Of a DNA stretch of 64,000 bases, positions 16,561 to 25,790 are shown piece after piece (position 1 is the stretch's first letter; every line of letters begins with the position of its first letter). The stretch is from Nitrospira sp. (GTDB taxonomy: Bacteria; Nitrospirota; Nitrospiria; Nitrospirales; Nitrospiraceae): contig SWDO01000005.1 in NCBI GenBank assembly GCA_005116895.1, forward strand, positions 349,678 through 413,677, given 5' to 3'. The position numbers and the translations under genes are program-made. Under the pieces are notes generated by a model. That model ran no database searches. It was given only the letters and a program-made list of their open reading frames with translations, and had not been told where the DNA came from.

Positions 16561-18047
16561 TACACCCCCACCGGCGATTGATAGTTCCAGAGCGTCTGGA
16601 GTCGAGGCCGCTCGACCCGCCAGAGATACCAGCCGAATACTCCGGCCATCACCATGGCTAGGATCTCCGGCGTCCACGGGATGGCAATACGATTCTGACC
16701 CGCTCCATTCCAGAGCAATGCACCGACCACTAGGCCAATAAGTCCGGTTCGCCCAAGCGATGCAAACGTCTCATCGGTCGACCTGCCAAGAAGTCGCCGC
16801 GTCTCCATCGCTTGCAGTACTGTGCCAACCAGAAAGCTGACCGTCAGCGAGATTGCGGCGCCGAACACTCCGAATGAGAACGTCATTGGAACAATCATCG
16901 TCATGTACAGCGCACATTGCGCAACCCAACTTTTCACCTGAAGATCCGGTCGTCCCACACCATAGTGCAATGAGGCCATGACGCTGGCATAACCAGCGCA
17001 CACAGAATACAGGCACAAAACCCGCAGAGAGTCGATGATGCCGATCCATTGCGTACCAAACACGATCGGGACCATGATGGGCGCCAACGACCCTATCGTA
17101 ACGGCAAGTGGAATATAGACGATGCCGATGAGTCCCATCTGCAGATCGAAGACACGGATCACACCACGTTGATCTTGCTGCAACGCGGCATAGGTCGGTA
17201 CGCTGATTTGCTGCATGAGCGCTGTGGCACGAGCACCGATCAACAGTGGGATCGCGAGTGCCACCTGATACAATCCCAACGACTCAGGCCCCAGCAGGCG
17301 ACCGATCACCAGCTCTCCCCCGGTCATGACGCCAAAGGCGCACAGCGTGGTTAGATTCAAGTGTCTGCCGTACCGGACAAAATAGGAGAGCGCTGATCTC
17401 TTGAGAGACCAAGAGGGACTACACGGCGCGAGTCGGAAAGAAAGAAGGCTCCCAATCGTCAAGCCTATCAGCTGTCCGATGACCAGCGCCCAGAGGGTCC
17501 GATAGAGGATGGCGATCGTAATCGTCGCGACTGCTTCAACGATGCGCCGGACAAGGTCGATCGCGACTCTTTGGCGCAAGTCGAGCTTCTTCATCTTGAG
17601 CGCCATTGCCGGGCTTTGGACGCCCTGGATGATCAGGGCCCATGCATGGACTCGCAGCAGAGACTCCAGCGCCGGCATGCGCATAACCTCGCCGATCATC
17701 CCCGCCATGATCCAGATTCCAGTTGCCATCAAGAACCCTCTGGCAGCCGATAATATCCAGGCCGCGGCGAGGTCGTCTTTGCTGACAACCTCTTTGGCAA
17801 TGAGTGCCGAGTCCAGCCCCAGCTCACTGATCGTGAGCATCATCAGCAATACGGCGGCAGATGCTGCCATCACACCGAAATCAGCGGGAGTCAAAATTCT
17901 TACCAGCACCGCCAATTGGACAGCCGCGATCACTTTATCGAGTACGAATCCTCCGCCGGTCCACCAACCAGCACGGAGAATCCGATGGCGTAAACGTAAC
18001 GGCCTCGATTCAGAATCCTGGATGTTCATCGCAGACAAATCAGCCAT
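16560..18047 (-). CDS. Oligosaccharide flippase (Wzx-like, MOP superfamily)
   Basis: A polytopic protein with about 12-14 hydrophobic segments and the N-terminal pattern of polysaccharide transporters: GWWTGGGFVLDKVIAAVQLAVLVRILTPADFGVMAASAAVL (residues ~24-65), followed by LGLDSALIAKE. I chose the ATG at 18047 (MADLSAMNIQDSE), after the upstream glycosyltransferase stop at 18071 and with AAAAGG just ahead; the Met six codons later is also possible. The product is about 495 aa, normal for Wzx. It would flip the undecaprenyl-PP-linked repeat unit across the inner membrane. With Wzy, Wzc and Wza encoded nearby it indicates a Wzx/Wzy-dependent route rather than an ABC exporter. Confidence 0.88.
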   Translation of the reverse strand: MADLSAMNIQDSESRPLRLRHRILRAGWWTGGGFVLDKVIAAVQLAVLVRILTPADFGVMAASAAVLLMMLTISELGLDSALIAKEVVSKDDLAAAWILSAARGFLMATGIWIMAGMIGEVMRMPALESLLRVHAWALIIQGVQSPAMALKMKKLDLRQRVAIDLVRRIVEAVATITIAILYRTLWALVIGQLIGLTIGSLLSFRLAPCSPSWSLKRSALSYFVRYGRHLNLTTLCAFGVMTGGELVIGRLLGPESLGLYQVALAIPLLIGARATALMQQISVPTYAALQQDQRGVIRVFDLQMGLIGIVYIPLAVTIGSLAPIMVPIVFGTQWIGIIDSLRVLCLYSVCAGYASVMASLHYGVGRPDLQVKSWVAQCALYMTMIVPMTFSFGVFGAAISLTVSFLVGTVLQAMETRRLLGRSTDETFASLGRTGLIGLVVGALLWNGAGQNRIAIPWTPEILAMVMAGVFGWYLWRVERPRLQTLWNYQSPVGV

Positions 18048-18070
18048 TGCCTTTTGACATTGTGACGTGT

Positions 18071-19258
18071 TTAGGCTCCCTCTTTCATTCCGGTAATCGC
18101 GTAATCGCACACCTGTTCAAGCTGCGCAGCTCGCGCCGACCAAGTATGGCGCTGAACCACAGCCGTTCGCCCCTGTTCTCCCATACGTGTGCAAAGATTG
18201 TGATCGTCCAAGAGACGAATCAGTTGACGAGCCAAGTCATGTGGATCATCGGCCTTGGCCGAGACACCACAATGTAGCGCCTCCACCGTCTCCCCATATC
18301 CTGGTCCCGCTGTCGCAACAACGGGACGCGCACAGGCCAGGTATTCCCAAAGTTTCATCGAGTCACCTGGGTAGGAACGCGTCTGCCGATGTAACACAAC
18401 ACAGACATCAGAAGCAGCGATCCACTTTGGAACCATGTCGAAGTCGGCACGCCCGGAGAATTGAACGTGAGCCGAGAGTTGTAACTGTCGAACCAGTTCT
18501 TCAAGACTGTTTTTTGTTTGTCCATCACCGACGAGAAGACACTGGACCGTCTTGAACGACTGGACAACGATGACCATGGCTTCAATCAATGTCTCAAGAC
18601 CATGCCATGGGAAAAATCCACCGACGAATCCAATATAGGGTCCCGGTGAGGCGAGACCAAGCTCTACCCTGCTTTTCTCAGGCGACCGAGGGAAAAAATG
18701 GTCCGGATCAACTCCATTTCTGATGACCGAACATTGCTTCATATTGATAGGTTCTAGTTTCCCAAGACTGCTCAACACTTCCGGACATACACTTACCAAC
18801 GCGGTCGCCTTCCTGGAAGCAAGACGAAGACCGTAGGATAGGAGGCCGAGAAAAGGGGGAAGACGCCACACACCTCGAACTTCCTCGATGGGAAGTCCAT
18901 TCACAAAATACACGACTGGACAGGTGCTGTTTCTCAGAGCCCACAGAGGTGCCATCTGCCCCGGTGAATCAAACCAGAGCAAGACGTCCGGAGGCCGACC
19001 TTGTAGGAGCTTCGCCATCATCCGCATTGAGCCCCAGAGAAATGACAGAGGACGTAGTGCTCCTCGTCGCACCACTGAAACAAATTGCATGTGCAGCTGA
19101 TCCGAGACAGCAAGGGCTCCCGTCCCTCGTTCTGGCTGTGGAGCCAACACGGTGACCTCATGACCACGCGATGCCAGCGCTCTGGCAAGTTCCAACACTT
19201 GCCGTGAACCACCGGCCGCCACCCCAATGTCTTCATCGCAGTACATGAGAATGCGCAT
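18071..19258 (-). CDS. GT4-family glycosyltransferase (WbuB-like)
   Basis: A 395-aa GT-B glycosyltransferase. The N lobe starts MRILMYCDEDIGVAAGGSRQVLELARALASRGHEVTVLAP. The C lobe has GFVGGFFPWHGLETLIEAM and DSMKLWEYLACARPVVAT near residue 310, the SxKLxEYLA pattern seen in WbuB-type N-acetyl-fucosamine or related transferases. It overlaps the upstream glycosyltransferase gene by 26 bp and resembles it in overall pattern, so the two may be ancient paralogues. Donor unknown. Confidence 0.88.
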   Translation of the reverse strand: MRILMYCDEDIGVAAGGSRQVLELARALASRGHEVTVLAPQPERGTGALAVSDQLHMQFVSVVRRGALRPLSFLWGSMRMMAKLLQGRPPDVLLWFDSPGQMAPLWALRNSTCPVVYFVNGLPIEEVRGVWRLPPFLGLLSYGLRLASRKATALVSVCPEVLSSLGKLEPINMKQCSVIRNGVDPDHFFPRSPEKSRVELGLASPGPYIGFVGGFFPWHGLETLIEAMVIVVQSFKTVQCLLVGDGQTKNSLEELVRQLQLSAHVQFSGRADFDMVPKWIAASDVCVVLHRQTRSYPGDSMKLWEYLACARPVVATAGPGYGETVEALHCGVSAKADDPHDLARQLIRLLDDHNLCTRMGEQGRTAVVQRHTWSARAAQLEQVCDYAITGMKEGA

Positions 19259-20423
19259 TCCGGATGACTCCCAGGTCTTGGCCGACCCATTGACGAAGTT
19301 GTTCTACGATCGCCGTCCAGGAGAACCGCTCTTCGACGAATTGGCGCCCCTGCCTACTCAACACCATACACAGACCTGGATCGTTCAACAGGGCAAGGAT
19401 CGATTCGGCCAGCAGACGAGGATCGTCTGGCAGGACAAGCTGTACACCACTGTCCTCAGTAAAAGTCGTAACGACGCTTGGAATTGCGCTGGCGACAACC
19501 GGGCGATGACAGGCCAAATAGTCAAAGAGTTTCACCGGCGACGTTTCTCCTCGATTCCCACAAAATGGTGCAACACACACGCTCATGGCACCGATCCACG
19601 TTGGTACCTCCCAGTAAGGGACTCGACCAACCCACGTAATACTGCTCTCGAGCCCCATCCCCTTGGCCTGCTGCTTTAGCTCTTCAGTAGATTCCCCGTC
19701 CCCCACCAGGAGAAGCTCAGCCGTGGGACAGACCCGTTTGACCACCATCATCGCATCGAGCAGACACGCCAACCCCTGATATCGATAGAAGCTTCCGACA
19801 AACCCAACGTACGGACGATTCGGCAAAAGCCCCAGTTCCAAGCGACAGGCCACCGCATCTCGTGCGGCAAACCGTTGTACATCTGTTCCACTGGGAAGAA
19901 CGACGATCCGCTCAAGTGGGACCCCATAGCGCTCCTGAATCAATACCCGTAATCCTTCCGTCAGAACAACGATACGATCGCAGCGTTTCAACGCCAGCTG
20001 GGCCAGCAGATCCTTGAAGCCACACACAAACTTTCTCTGGTTCCCAGGCCATTGAGGAACTGGTTCGCCGTTGACCTCGCACACGCACGGCACACCGAGC
20101 AATTTGGCTAAGATCAGCGCATGAGGACTCTCCATCCATCGGTAGTACACGATATCTGGCCTTGTCACGAGCGCACGCATCAGGCCACGCAGAAACGACA
20201 CCAACGCATATGACAGCGGACGCAGCAGCCGCAGATGGATCAGATGAATGGGAATGACGGCGCAAGTTCGTTGTATCAATGCCGACCGATACCGAGGTGC
20301 AAATACGGTCACCCTGTCCCCCACTTTGGCCAGGGTATCGGCCAATCGCCAGATTCGGACTAGTCCAACTGGATCATGCGGAGCATCCGGCTCATACCAA
20401 TAACAAAAGAGAAACCACGTCAC
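19233..20423 (-). CDS. GT4-family glycosyltransferase (WbuB-like)
   Basis: A 396-aa GT-B glycosyltransferase beginning MTWFLFCYWYEPDAPHDPVG, with ADTLAKVGDRVTVFAPRY in the N lobe, YVGFVGSFYRYQGLACLLDAM at the hinge and SPVKLFDYLACHRPVVAS in the C lobe in place of the classical E-x7-E. Its start overlaps the Wzy-like gene stop by 4 bp and its 3' end overlaps the next glycosyltransferase. It is predicted to add a sugar to the repeat unit at the cytoplasmic membrane face. Substrate unknown. Confidence 0.88.
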   Translation of the reverse strand: MTWFLFCYWYEPDAPHDPVGLVRIWRLADTLAKVGDRVTVFAPRYRSALIQRTCAVIPIHLIHLRLLRPLSYALVSFLRGLMRALVTRPDIVYYRWMESPHALILAKLLGVPCVCEVNGEPVPQWPGNQRKFVCGFKDLLAQLALKRCDRIVVLTEGLRVLIQERYGVPLERIVVLPSGTDVQRFAARDAVACRLELGLLPNRPYVGFVGSFYRYQGLACLLDAMMVVKRVCPTAELLLVGDGESTEELKQQAKGMGLESSITWVGRVPYWEVPTWIGAMSVCVAPFCGNRGETSPVKLFDYLACHRPVVASAIPSVVTTFTEDSGVQLVLPDDPRLLAESILALLNDPGLCMVLSRQGRQFVEERFSWTAIVEQLRQWVGQDLGVIRNAHSHVLR

Positions 20424-21802
20424 ACAGCCTCCTGTGGCTTGATGCGTGGCTCAGCCTGGGCAGCCAGGGTGGGCAGTAGCATGACCAGCCCGGCACACAG
20501 CCAAAACGGCTCCATAATGCGGATGATGATGAAGGTATTGGCTCCAATTCCATGCGCGAGCATGGCGACGAGAGCTAGCAGAAATCCGTGGGCCAACCCT
20601 TTGGCAAAGGGATCGGTTTGAGACAAAAACGACTCGCGAGCACAGCGCCAAAGACGGTAAATAATGAACCCGAAGGCGCCTAATCCGGCGAGACCGGTCT
20701 CGCCGATGATCTTGACGTATTGCGCGTCGGCCCATGCATACCCGGTAATGCCTCGCCCAAGAATAGGATCATGGACCCAGTCTTTGAGAACATAGGCCCA
20801 TGACTTCAAACGCTCAGTTGTCGAGAGGTCCAGGCCAACCGCACCCACTTTAATCTCTCCGCCATATTGACGGCCAAAAAATGTTTCGTTGACCCGTTGC
20901 TTCACATTGGCAGGCGCCAGCAATGGAACTAATGCCAGGATGACAAGCAAAACGGTAAGCACTCGCGGGCGTCTCCACTGGGTCAACCCGACCGCCATCA
21001 GCAAGACAGCGCCAGCCAGATAGGAAGAACGCGACAAGGTGGCCATCAAGGCCAAAACGGCAAACCCACCGAGCACCAACAATGCGACGCGAATCGGGCC
21101 AAACTGAACATGCAATAAAAGCCCGGTCATAATGGCCAGCAGAAATACTAAATAGCCGCCCAACGTATTCGGCTCTCCGATTTCGCCTTCAAATGGCGCT
21201 GAGGCACGTTGGCCGCTTGGTATTTGAGAAATCGCGTATAGACTGACGACAAGGCCGACGGCAAGCAGAGCCACAACAAGCCGTACGACTTGTTGTTGAG
21301 ACCGCACATGGTTGACGACCATGAAAAATACAAAAAAATATTCAAAGTATTTGAGGACAAAGAAAAACCCGGTCGTTGGTCTTACATGTCCATTGATGAC
21401 GCCGACTAACGTGGAAACAACACAGATCACCATATACACGGCGATGGGGCGATTCAGCGGTGTCTCACGAAAAAGGGCCAATTCACGGTAGACAATGTTC
21501 TTGACCAACCAACTGACTCCGATGACGACTAAGAGGATATCGTCCATTCGAAATGACAACTCTCGCCCACCCACACCACGCCCTTCGATCTGCCCGATCG
21601 CAACCTCAGGAGATAGCAGCATGGAAGCAATCAGCAGGTAAAGCGCAGCAGATACGGACGTAAGGGCCGTCAGAACGATCAGAAACCCTGCGACCGCTTG
21701 CATGCCCATTGCCGGGGTCGTGAGGGTGAGACCTAAGGCGATGGCAGCGGCCAGGACAGCGATAACCAGGCTATCTTGATAACTGATGGCTGCTTGTTGC
21801 AT
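20420..21802 (-). CDS. O-antigen ligase/polymerase family protein (Wzy/WaaL type)
   Basis: A 460-aa integral membrane protein with about 11-12 hydrophobic helices and the Wzy_C signature region: LMATLSRSSYLAGAVLLMAVG followed by a large periplasmic loop ending in DWVHDPILGRGITGYAWADAQYVKIIGETGLAGLGAFGFIIYRLW. Such proteins polymerise repeat units or ligate glycans at the periplasmic face. With wzx, wzc and wza homologues nearby, the Wzy polymerase role is most likely. The start codon directly follows a hairpin that contains its Shine-Dalgarno sequence (see regulatory entry). The next glycosyltransferase overlaps its stop by 4 bp. Confidence 0.85.
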   Translation of the reverse strand: MQQAAISYQDSLVIAVLAAAIALGLTLTTPAMGMQAVAGFLIVLTALTSVSAALYLLIASMLLSPEVAIGQIEGRGVGGRELSFRMDDILLVVIGVSWLVKNIVYRELALFRETPLNRPIAVYMVICVVSTLVGVINGHVRPTTGFFFVLKYFEYFFVFFMVVNHVRSQQQVVRLVVALLAVGLVVSLYAISQIPSGQRASAPFEGEIGEPNTLGGYLVFLLAIMTGLLLHVQFGPIRVALLVLGGFAVLALMATLSRSSYLAGAVLLMAVGLTQWRRPRVLTVLLVILALVPLLAPANVKQRVNETFFGRQYGGEIKVGAVGLDLSTTERLKSWAYVLKDWVHDPILGRGITGYAWADAQYVKIIGETGLAGLGAFGFIIYRLWRCARESFLSQTDPFAKGLAHGFLLALVAMLAHGIGANTFIIIRIMEPFWLCAGLVMLLPTLAAQAEPRIKPQEAV

Positions 21803-21823
21803 GACACGGAGGCTCCTCGTGTC
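21803..21823 (-). promoter_or_regulatory. Hairpin covering the ribosome binding site of the wzy-like gene
   Basis: On the minus strand the sequence GACACGAGGAGCCTCCGTGTC lies immediately before the ATG at 21802. Its arms GACACG and CGTGTC are complementary and the inner AGG/CCT can extend the stem, leaving the AGGAG Shine-Dalgarno within the structure. This could keep polymerase translation low relative to the upstream kinase gene. It is a visual prediction only. Confidence 0.5.
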
Positions 21824-21826
21824 GAG

Positions 21827-23965
21827 TTATTTGTACTCGTATCGATACAGTCCGTATTCCGGCGTCACTTCCGACTTCACATTGGTCAAGACCACGCCAA
21901 GCACATTCGCCTGGGCATGATCGAGCAAGAACTTGGCACGCTTAAGCGCGTTGCGCCCGATTCGACCGACCTGATACACCAAGATCGTCCCATCGACACG
22001 GGAGCTAAACGCCACCGCGTCAGTGACAGGGAGAATAGGTGGCGTATCGATCAACACGATGTCATAGTCCTCCTGCATTTCTGACGTCAGCATTTTGATT
22101 TTATTGATATTCAAGAACTCATTCGGGTTTCCTGATTCTGACCCGCTGGTGAGCACATGAAGGTTATCCAATCCAGGAGTACTCATGACTCGATCAACTC
22201 CGACGGTCCCAAGCATAAGATCCGTGGCGGAGCGGACATACGATCGCCACGACGTGGTCCCGATCAAGGCATCAACCAATCCAGGTTCCCGGTCTAAACC
22301 CAACCGTTGGTGAATGATAGGCTTGCGGAGATCAGCATCTACCAACAGCACCTTCATACCCTCTTGAGCCATCGTGATCGCCAGATTGATGACGCAGGTA
22401 CTCTTGCCCTCCCCTAGGCCGGCGCTCGTGAAAATGACAGATTTGACTCGACGATCCATGCTGGCGAATTGAATGTTCGTCCGAAGCGAGCGAAGGCTCT
22501 CAGACAAAACAGACTTCGGATCCAGCAGGCAAATCAGTTTTGATAGATTATCCACGAGGGAAGGAGGTGCATCTTGAGGCAAAGACTCTTGGGCCAAGTC
22601 TTTGAGCACTTTGTGGTCAAACTGAGGAATAATTCCCAAGACAGGAACCTTGAGAAACTCCTCAACCCCTTCGATGGTTCCTATGGACGTGTCAAATGAT
22701 TCACGACCGAACGCGAACACAATACCGAGGAAGCATCCCATCAGCGTTCCAATCATCAGATTCAATGTCATGTTCGATGCATTGATGGGGCTTGAGGGTG
22801 TCATGGCTGGGGCGATCATTGTCACCTCTTCAATCCGTTCCGCTCCTTTGATCAACAATTCCTGATGTTTAGCTTTCAGGGTCGCGAGAAGATCCGTATT
22901 AACTTTGACCTCGCGCTCCAATCGACTCATGTAAATTGCCGCACGCGGGTACCCCAGATAGCGCTTTCGATAATGATCCCGCTGTTCTTGAAGGGCGTCC
23001 TCTCGATCAATCAGAGTGACAACCTTTGATTTCAGCTCCTGAATCATCTCAGATTTGACATTGTCTATTTTCTTTTGCTGTTCCATGACTTGCGGATGGT
23101 CTGTTGTGTAATTGATGAGCAGCGTATCTCTCTCCTGAATCAGGTCTAACAGTCGTTGATTCAAAATCGTGAGAAGCGCATTCTGTTCTTCCGTAAAAAT
23201 CCGTCCGGTCTGATTGCCAATGACGGCATCCGACCGTTTCAAGACGTCGATTTGTCGCTCTCCTTCAGCGCGCTTTCGCAAGACTTCGTTATGCTGTTCT
23301 TCCAGTTTCGTAAAGGTCTCCAACGCAGCCCTGGCTTCGTCCGAAAGAAAGACTTGACCTTCTTTTTCCTTAAAGGCTCTCAGCGCTTCTTCCGAGTCAT
23401 TGAGACGTTTTTCTAAATTGTTCAGCTGTTCTTCAACGAACCGGCGGGACTCGGTGACAAGTCGATTGCGCGTGGCGATATTTTCTACTCGATAGGCTGT
23501 TGCTGTGACATTGGCCATCCGTTCCGCCTGTTCCGGCTGATCCGATGTGGCAGAAATGCGGATAATATTGGTATCTCCCTCGCGTTGCGCCGTAACTTCT
23601 TGACCAAGATTGTAGACGATATTCAAATAGGCGGCGGAACGCTTCTCCTCTTCCGACGCATCATGAGTAATTCGTCCGAGATCCACTGCCACTCGTTCCA
23701 TAACCGGGAAGCTCCGGATAAACTCGATCTGAGTCCCAAGATCATTCACGTTTGAATATGAGAGAGATTCCAAGAGTTGTTGGGCCATGGTTGTACTGCG
23801 CTCAAACTTCACCCTCGCAGCCGCTTCATAAATAGGGCTCGGCTTGAGCAGCTCTGAAAAGAGGAATGTGAATAGAACCACCATGACGGTGGAAAGAAGG
23901 ATCAGGTATTTTCGTTTTTTGAGGATCAGCCAGTAGTCAATGACATTCAGTTCATATTGTGCCAT
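21827..23965 (-). CDS. Polysaccharide co-polymerase / bacterial tyrosine kinase (Wzc/GumC-CpsD type)
   Basis: A 712-aa fusion of a Wzz chain-length domain and a BY-kinase. The N terminus is cytosolic, TM1 is LILLSTVMVVLFTFLFS (~18-34), then comes a long periplasmic coiled-coil region rich in Glu/Gln (to ~390), and TM2 is LNLMIGTLMGCFLGIVFAFG (~395-415). The kinase part has Walker A SAGLGEGKSTCVINLA (~520), Walker A' VLLVDADLRKP (~548) and Walker B DIVLIDTPP (~640). A Tyr-containing tail (YGLYRYEY) ends the protein and is the expected autophosphorylation cluster, although shorter than in E. coli Wzc. It controls chain length and export with the adjacent Wza-like lipoprotein. Confidence 0.93.
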   Translation of the reverse strand: MAQYELNVIDYWLILKKRKYLILLSTVMVVLFTFLFSELLKPSPIYEAAARVKFERSTTMAQQLLESLSYSNVNDLGTQIEFIRSFPVMERVAVDLGRITHDASEEEKRSAAYLNIVYNLGQEVTAQREGDTNIIRISATSDQPEQAERMANVTATAYRVENIATRNRLVTESRRFVEEQLNNLEKRLNDSEEALRAFKEKEGQVFLSDEARAALETFTKLEEQHNEVLRKRAEGERQIDVLKRSDAVIGNQTGRIFTEEQNALLTILNQRLLDLIQERDTLLINYTTDHPQVMEQQKKIDNVKSEMIQELKSKVVTLIDREDALQEQRDHYRKRYLGYPRAAIYMSRLEREVKVNTDLLATLKAKHQELLIKGAERIEEVTMIAPAMTPSSPINASNMTLNLMIGTLMGCFLGIVFAFGRESFDTSIGTIEGVEEFLKVPVLGIIPQFDHKVLKDLAQESLPQDAPPSLVDNLSKLICLLDPKSVLSESLRSLRTNIQFASMDRRVKSVIFTSAGLGEGKSTCVINLAITMAQEGMKVLLVDADLRKPIIHQRLGLDREPGLVDALIGTTSWRSYVRSATDLMLGTVGVDRVMSTPGLDNLHVLTSGSESGNPNEFLNINKIKMLTSEMQEDYDIVLIDTPPILPVTDAVAFSSRVDGTILVYQVGRIGRNALKRAKFLLDHAQANVLGVVLTNVKSEVTPEYGLYRYEYK

Positions 23966-23992
23966 GCGTCGCCCTCGTCTCGAACTATCGCG

Positions 23993-24787
23993 CTACGGTT
24001 TGAATGTCGCCAACGCCGGGATCAGATACGCTGGATAGATCGGCATGATCGCGACTTGAAGAATAGGCATAATCTTCAGCGCCGCTTCTCTCGCATCTCC
24101 TAACTGTTCGCGTGGGACAAAAATTACATCATTCTCTTCGAGCGGGAGGTTTCGTGAAAGATCGCCGTATGTGAACAACCGCGCCAGATCCGCCGTCAGA
24201 ATATGCGGCTTAGCGAAATCCCCTCCGCGCACCACTCGAATTTCTTCCAACAGCGCAGTCTCTTGAAAATTTTCTGCGGCGGCCAACGCCTGCAGAACCG
24301 TCATATTCCGAGCCATGGGGACCATTCCAGGCTTTTTGACGTCTCCGAATACAAAGACCCGCTTGACCTTGAGCAGCTTCTTTTTCAGAGCGACCTGCGC
24401 ACGAGGATCCTTCATGAAAGGCTTTGCTGCCTCCTGCACACGCCTTTCCGCTTCAGCCACGGTCCCCCCTCCAACGTGAACCTCTATGAATCCGACGGAC
24501 ACGGATCCGTTCTCGCGTACCAAACTGCTAAATTTTTCTTCTCCAGCCCCTCTACGAATGACGACCTCTAGCGTATCGCCCACTTCAATGGGTGTCTCCG
24601 AAGTTGGAACCGTCTCATCTGCATACACGTCGCCTTTCGGCAAAGGAGGGAGCACCTGCGGGTCTGAACTCACCGCGGAAGGAGGCAACGTGGATTGCCC
24701 AGGGTTTCGACACCCACCTAAGGACAAGAGACCGATTTCGGCTAACAATACACTGACAGCCACAAGCTCTCTCCCAAGTCTTCGCAT
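23993..24787 (-). CDS. Polysaccharide export outer-membrane lipoprotein (Wza-like)
   Basis: The start at 24787 (MRRLGRELVAVSVLLAEIG) is preferred to the track start at 24877 because the product then begins with a lipoprotein signal peptide ending in LLSLGGC (lipobox LGGC) and GGGAG-like bases lie 12-15 nt upstream. The 264-aa protein has a Poly_export domain (PIEVGDTLEVVIRRGAGEEKF, GSVSVGFIEVHVGGGTVAEAERRV) and an SLBB-like repeat (RVFVFGDVKKPGMVPMARNMTVLQALAAAE). The C-terminal ~25 residues are mildly hydrophobic. It would form the outer-membrane exit for the polymer with the Wzc-like protein encoded next. Confidence 0.9.
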   Translation of the reverse strand: MRRLGRELVAVSVLLAEIGLLSLGGCRNPGQSTLPPSAVSSDPQVLPPLPKGDVYADETVPTSETPIEVGDTLEVVIRRGAGEEKFSSLVRENGSVSVGFIEVHVGGGTVAEAERRVQEAAKPFMKDPRAQVALKKKLLKVKRVFVFGDVKKPGMVPMARNMTVLQALAAAENFQETALLEEIRVVRGGDFAKPHILTADLARLFTYGDLSRNLPLEENDVIFVPREQLGDAREAALKIMPILQVAIMPIYPAYLIPALATFKP

Positions 24788-24815
24788 ACAGATTCTCCCT
24801 ACAGGCGGTCTCGCT

Positions 24816-25751
24816 CTACAGAACCTCCACAATGTGCGTTGACGGCCCCCGAGATAAATCGACATCACGTACTTCACCGACCTTAGTGATGGTCACCACA
24901 GGCCGAAGCGGATAGCGTGAATTGATCTTTGTCACGGTTCCACTCTCTCCGGTATTGAGACGTACCTGAGTTCCAATTGGATAGAGAGTGATCTGATCCC
25001 CGAGGCCTTTTAACACACGTAGAGAAAACGTCGTCTTGGCGTGGAGAAGTAGTTCACGGATCACCTGATGAGGTGTTAGGCGCTTGCGATAGGGTCTCAT
25101 CGTGACCATCGCGTCCACTGTATCAACCATTCCAATGATCTGTGCCGGCTCAGCAATCTGCTTGTCTTTAAGCCGACAGGGATATCCGCTCCCATCCCAT
25201 CGTTCATGTTCCTGCGCATTGATCGTCGATACCCATTCAAATACGCCACCCTGGCCAGCGAGAATCCGACGGCCTCGTTCAGGATGAGTCCGAAGGATAT
25301 CGCGCTCCTCCTCAGATAACGCTTCTCTTTTCTCGATGAGCGATACAGGGAGCGTCCACATACCGAGCTCGTGCAACAGACCTGCTAACGCCAACCGCTC
25401 CAATTCATCTTGTGAGTACCGCAGCCCCATACCAACTTTGGTTCCCAAGACTGCGACATGTAGCGCATTGTCGAGGGCATAGTCTTCCGTTTGGCCATTC
25501 AAGGCCCACCCAGCGAGGTTGTCGCTCTGATTGAGAAGCTGTACCAACTGCCTGGCAAGAGGCGTACATCCTGCGAGCTGTAGGCTTGTACTTGAACGAA
25601 CCGCCTCTCTGATCTTTACTAGTTCCTGTCTTGCCGAGACACACCACGCATGATCAGCACTCGGAGATGAGGATCCCACCTTCCGGGATGACACCTCCTC
25701 GTTCTGCCAATCGGGCGCCCGCTCTCGAATCAAGTCAGAAAGCCGTGCCAT
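24816..25751 (-). CDS. HD-GYP domain protein with altered HD motif
   Basis: The start is taken at the ATG at 25751 (MARLSDLIRERAPDW), with AGGAG 11 nt upstream; the track begins at a GTG ten codons earlier. The 311-aa protein has an HD-GYP core at residues ~110-260: LLHELGMWTLP stands where HD-GYP proteins have HDIGK, and HERWDGSGYPCRLK supplies the GYP part. The Asp of the HD pair is replaced by Glu and the following Lys is absent, so phosphodiesterase activity is uncertain. The C-terminal TQVRLNTGESGTVTKINSRYPLRP segment is a common small beta domain in such proteins. As the second gene of the polysaccharide operon it may link cyclic-di-GMP level to export. Confidence 0.85.
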   Translation of the reverse strand: MARLSDLIRERAPDWQNEEVSSRKVGSSSPSADHAWCVSARQELVKIREAVRSSTSLQLAGCTPLARQLVQLLNQSDNLAGWALNGQTEDYALDNALHVAVLGTKVGMGLRYSQDELERLALAGLLHELGMWTLPVSLIEKREALSEEERDILRTHPERGRRILAGQGGVFEWVSTINAQEHERWDGSGYPCRLKDKQIAEPAQIIGMVDTVDAMVTMRPYRKRLTPHQVIRELLLHAKTTFSLRVLKGLGDQITLYPIGTQVRLNTGESGTVTKINSRYPLRPVVTITKVGEVRDVDLSRGPSTHIVEVL

Positions 25752-25790
25752 TCTTATCTTGGCTCCTGTGACGTATGACACCTCATGAGC

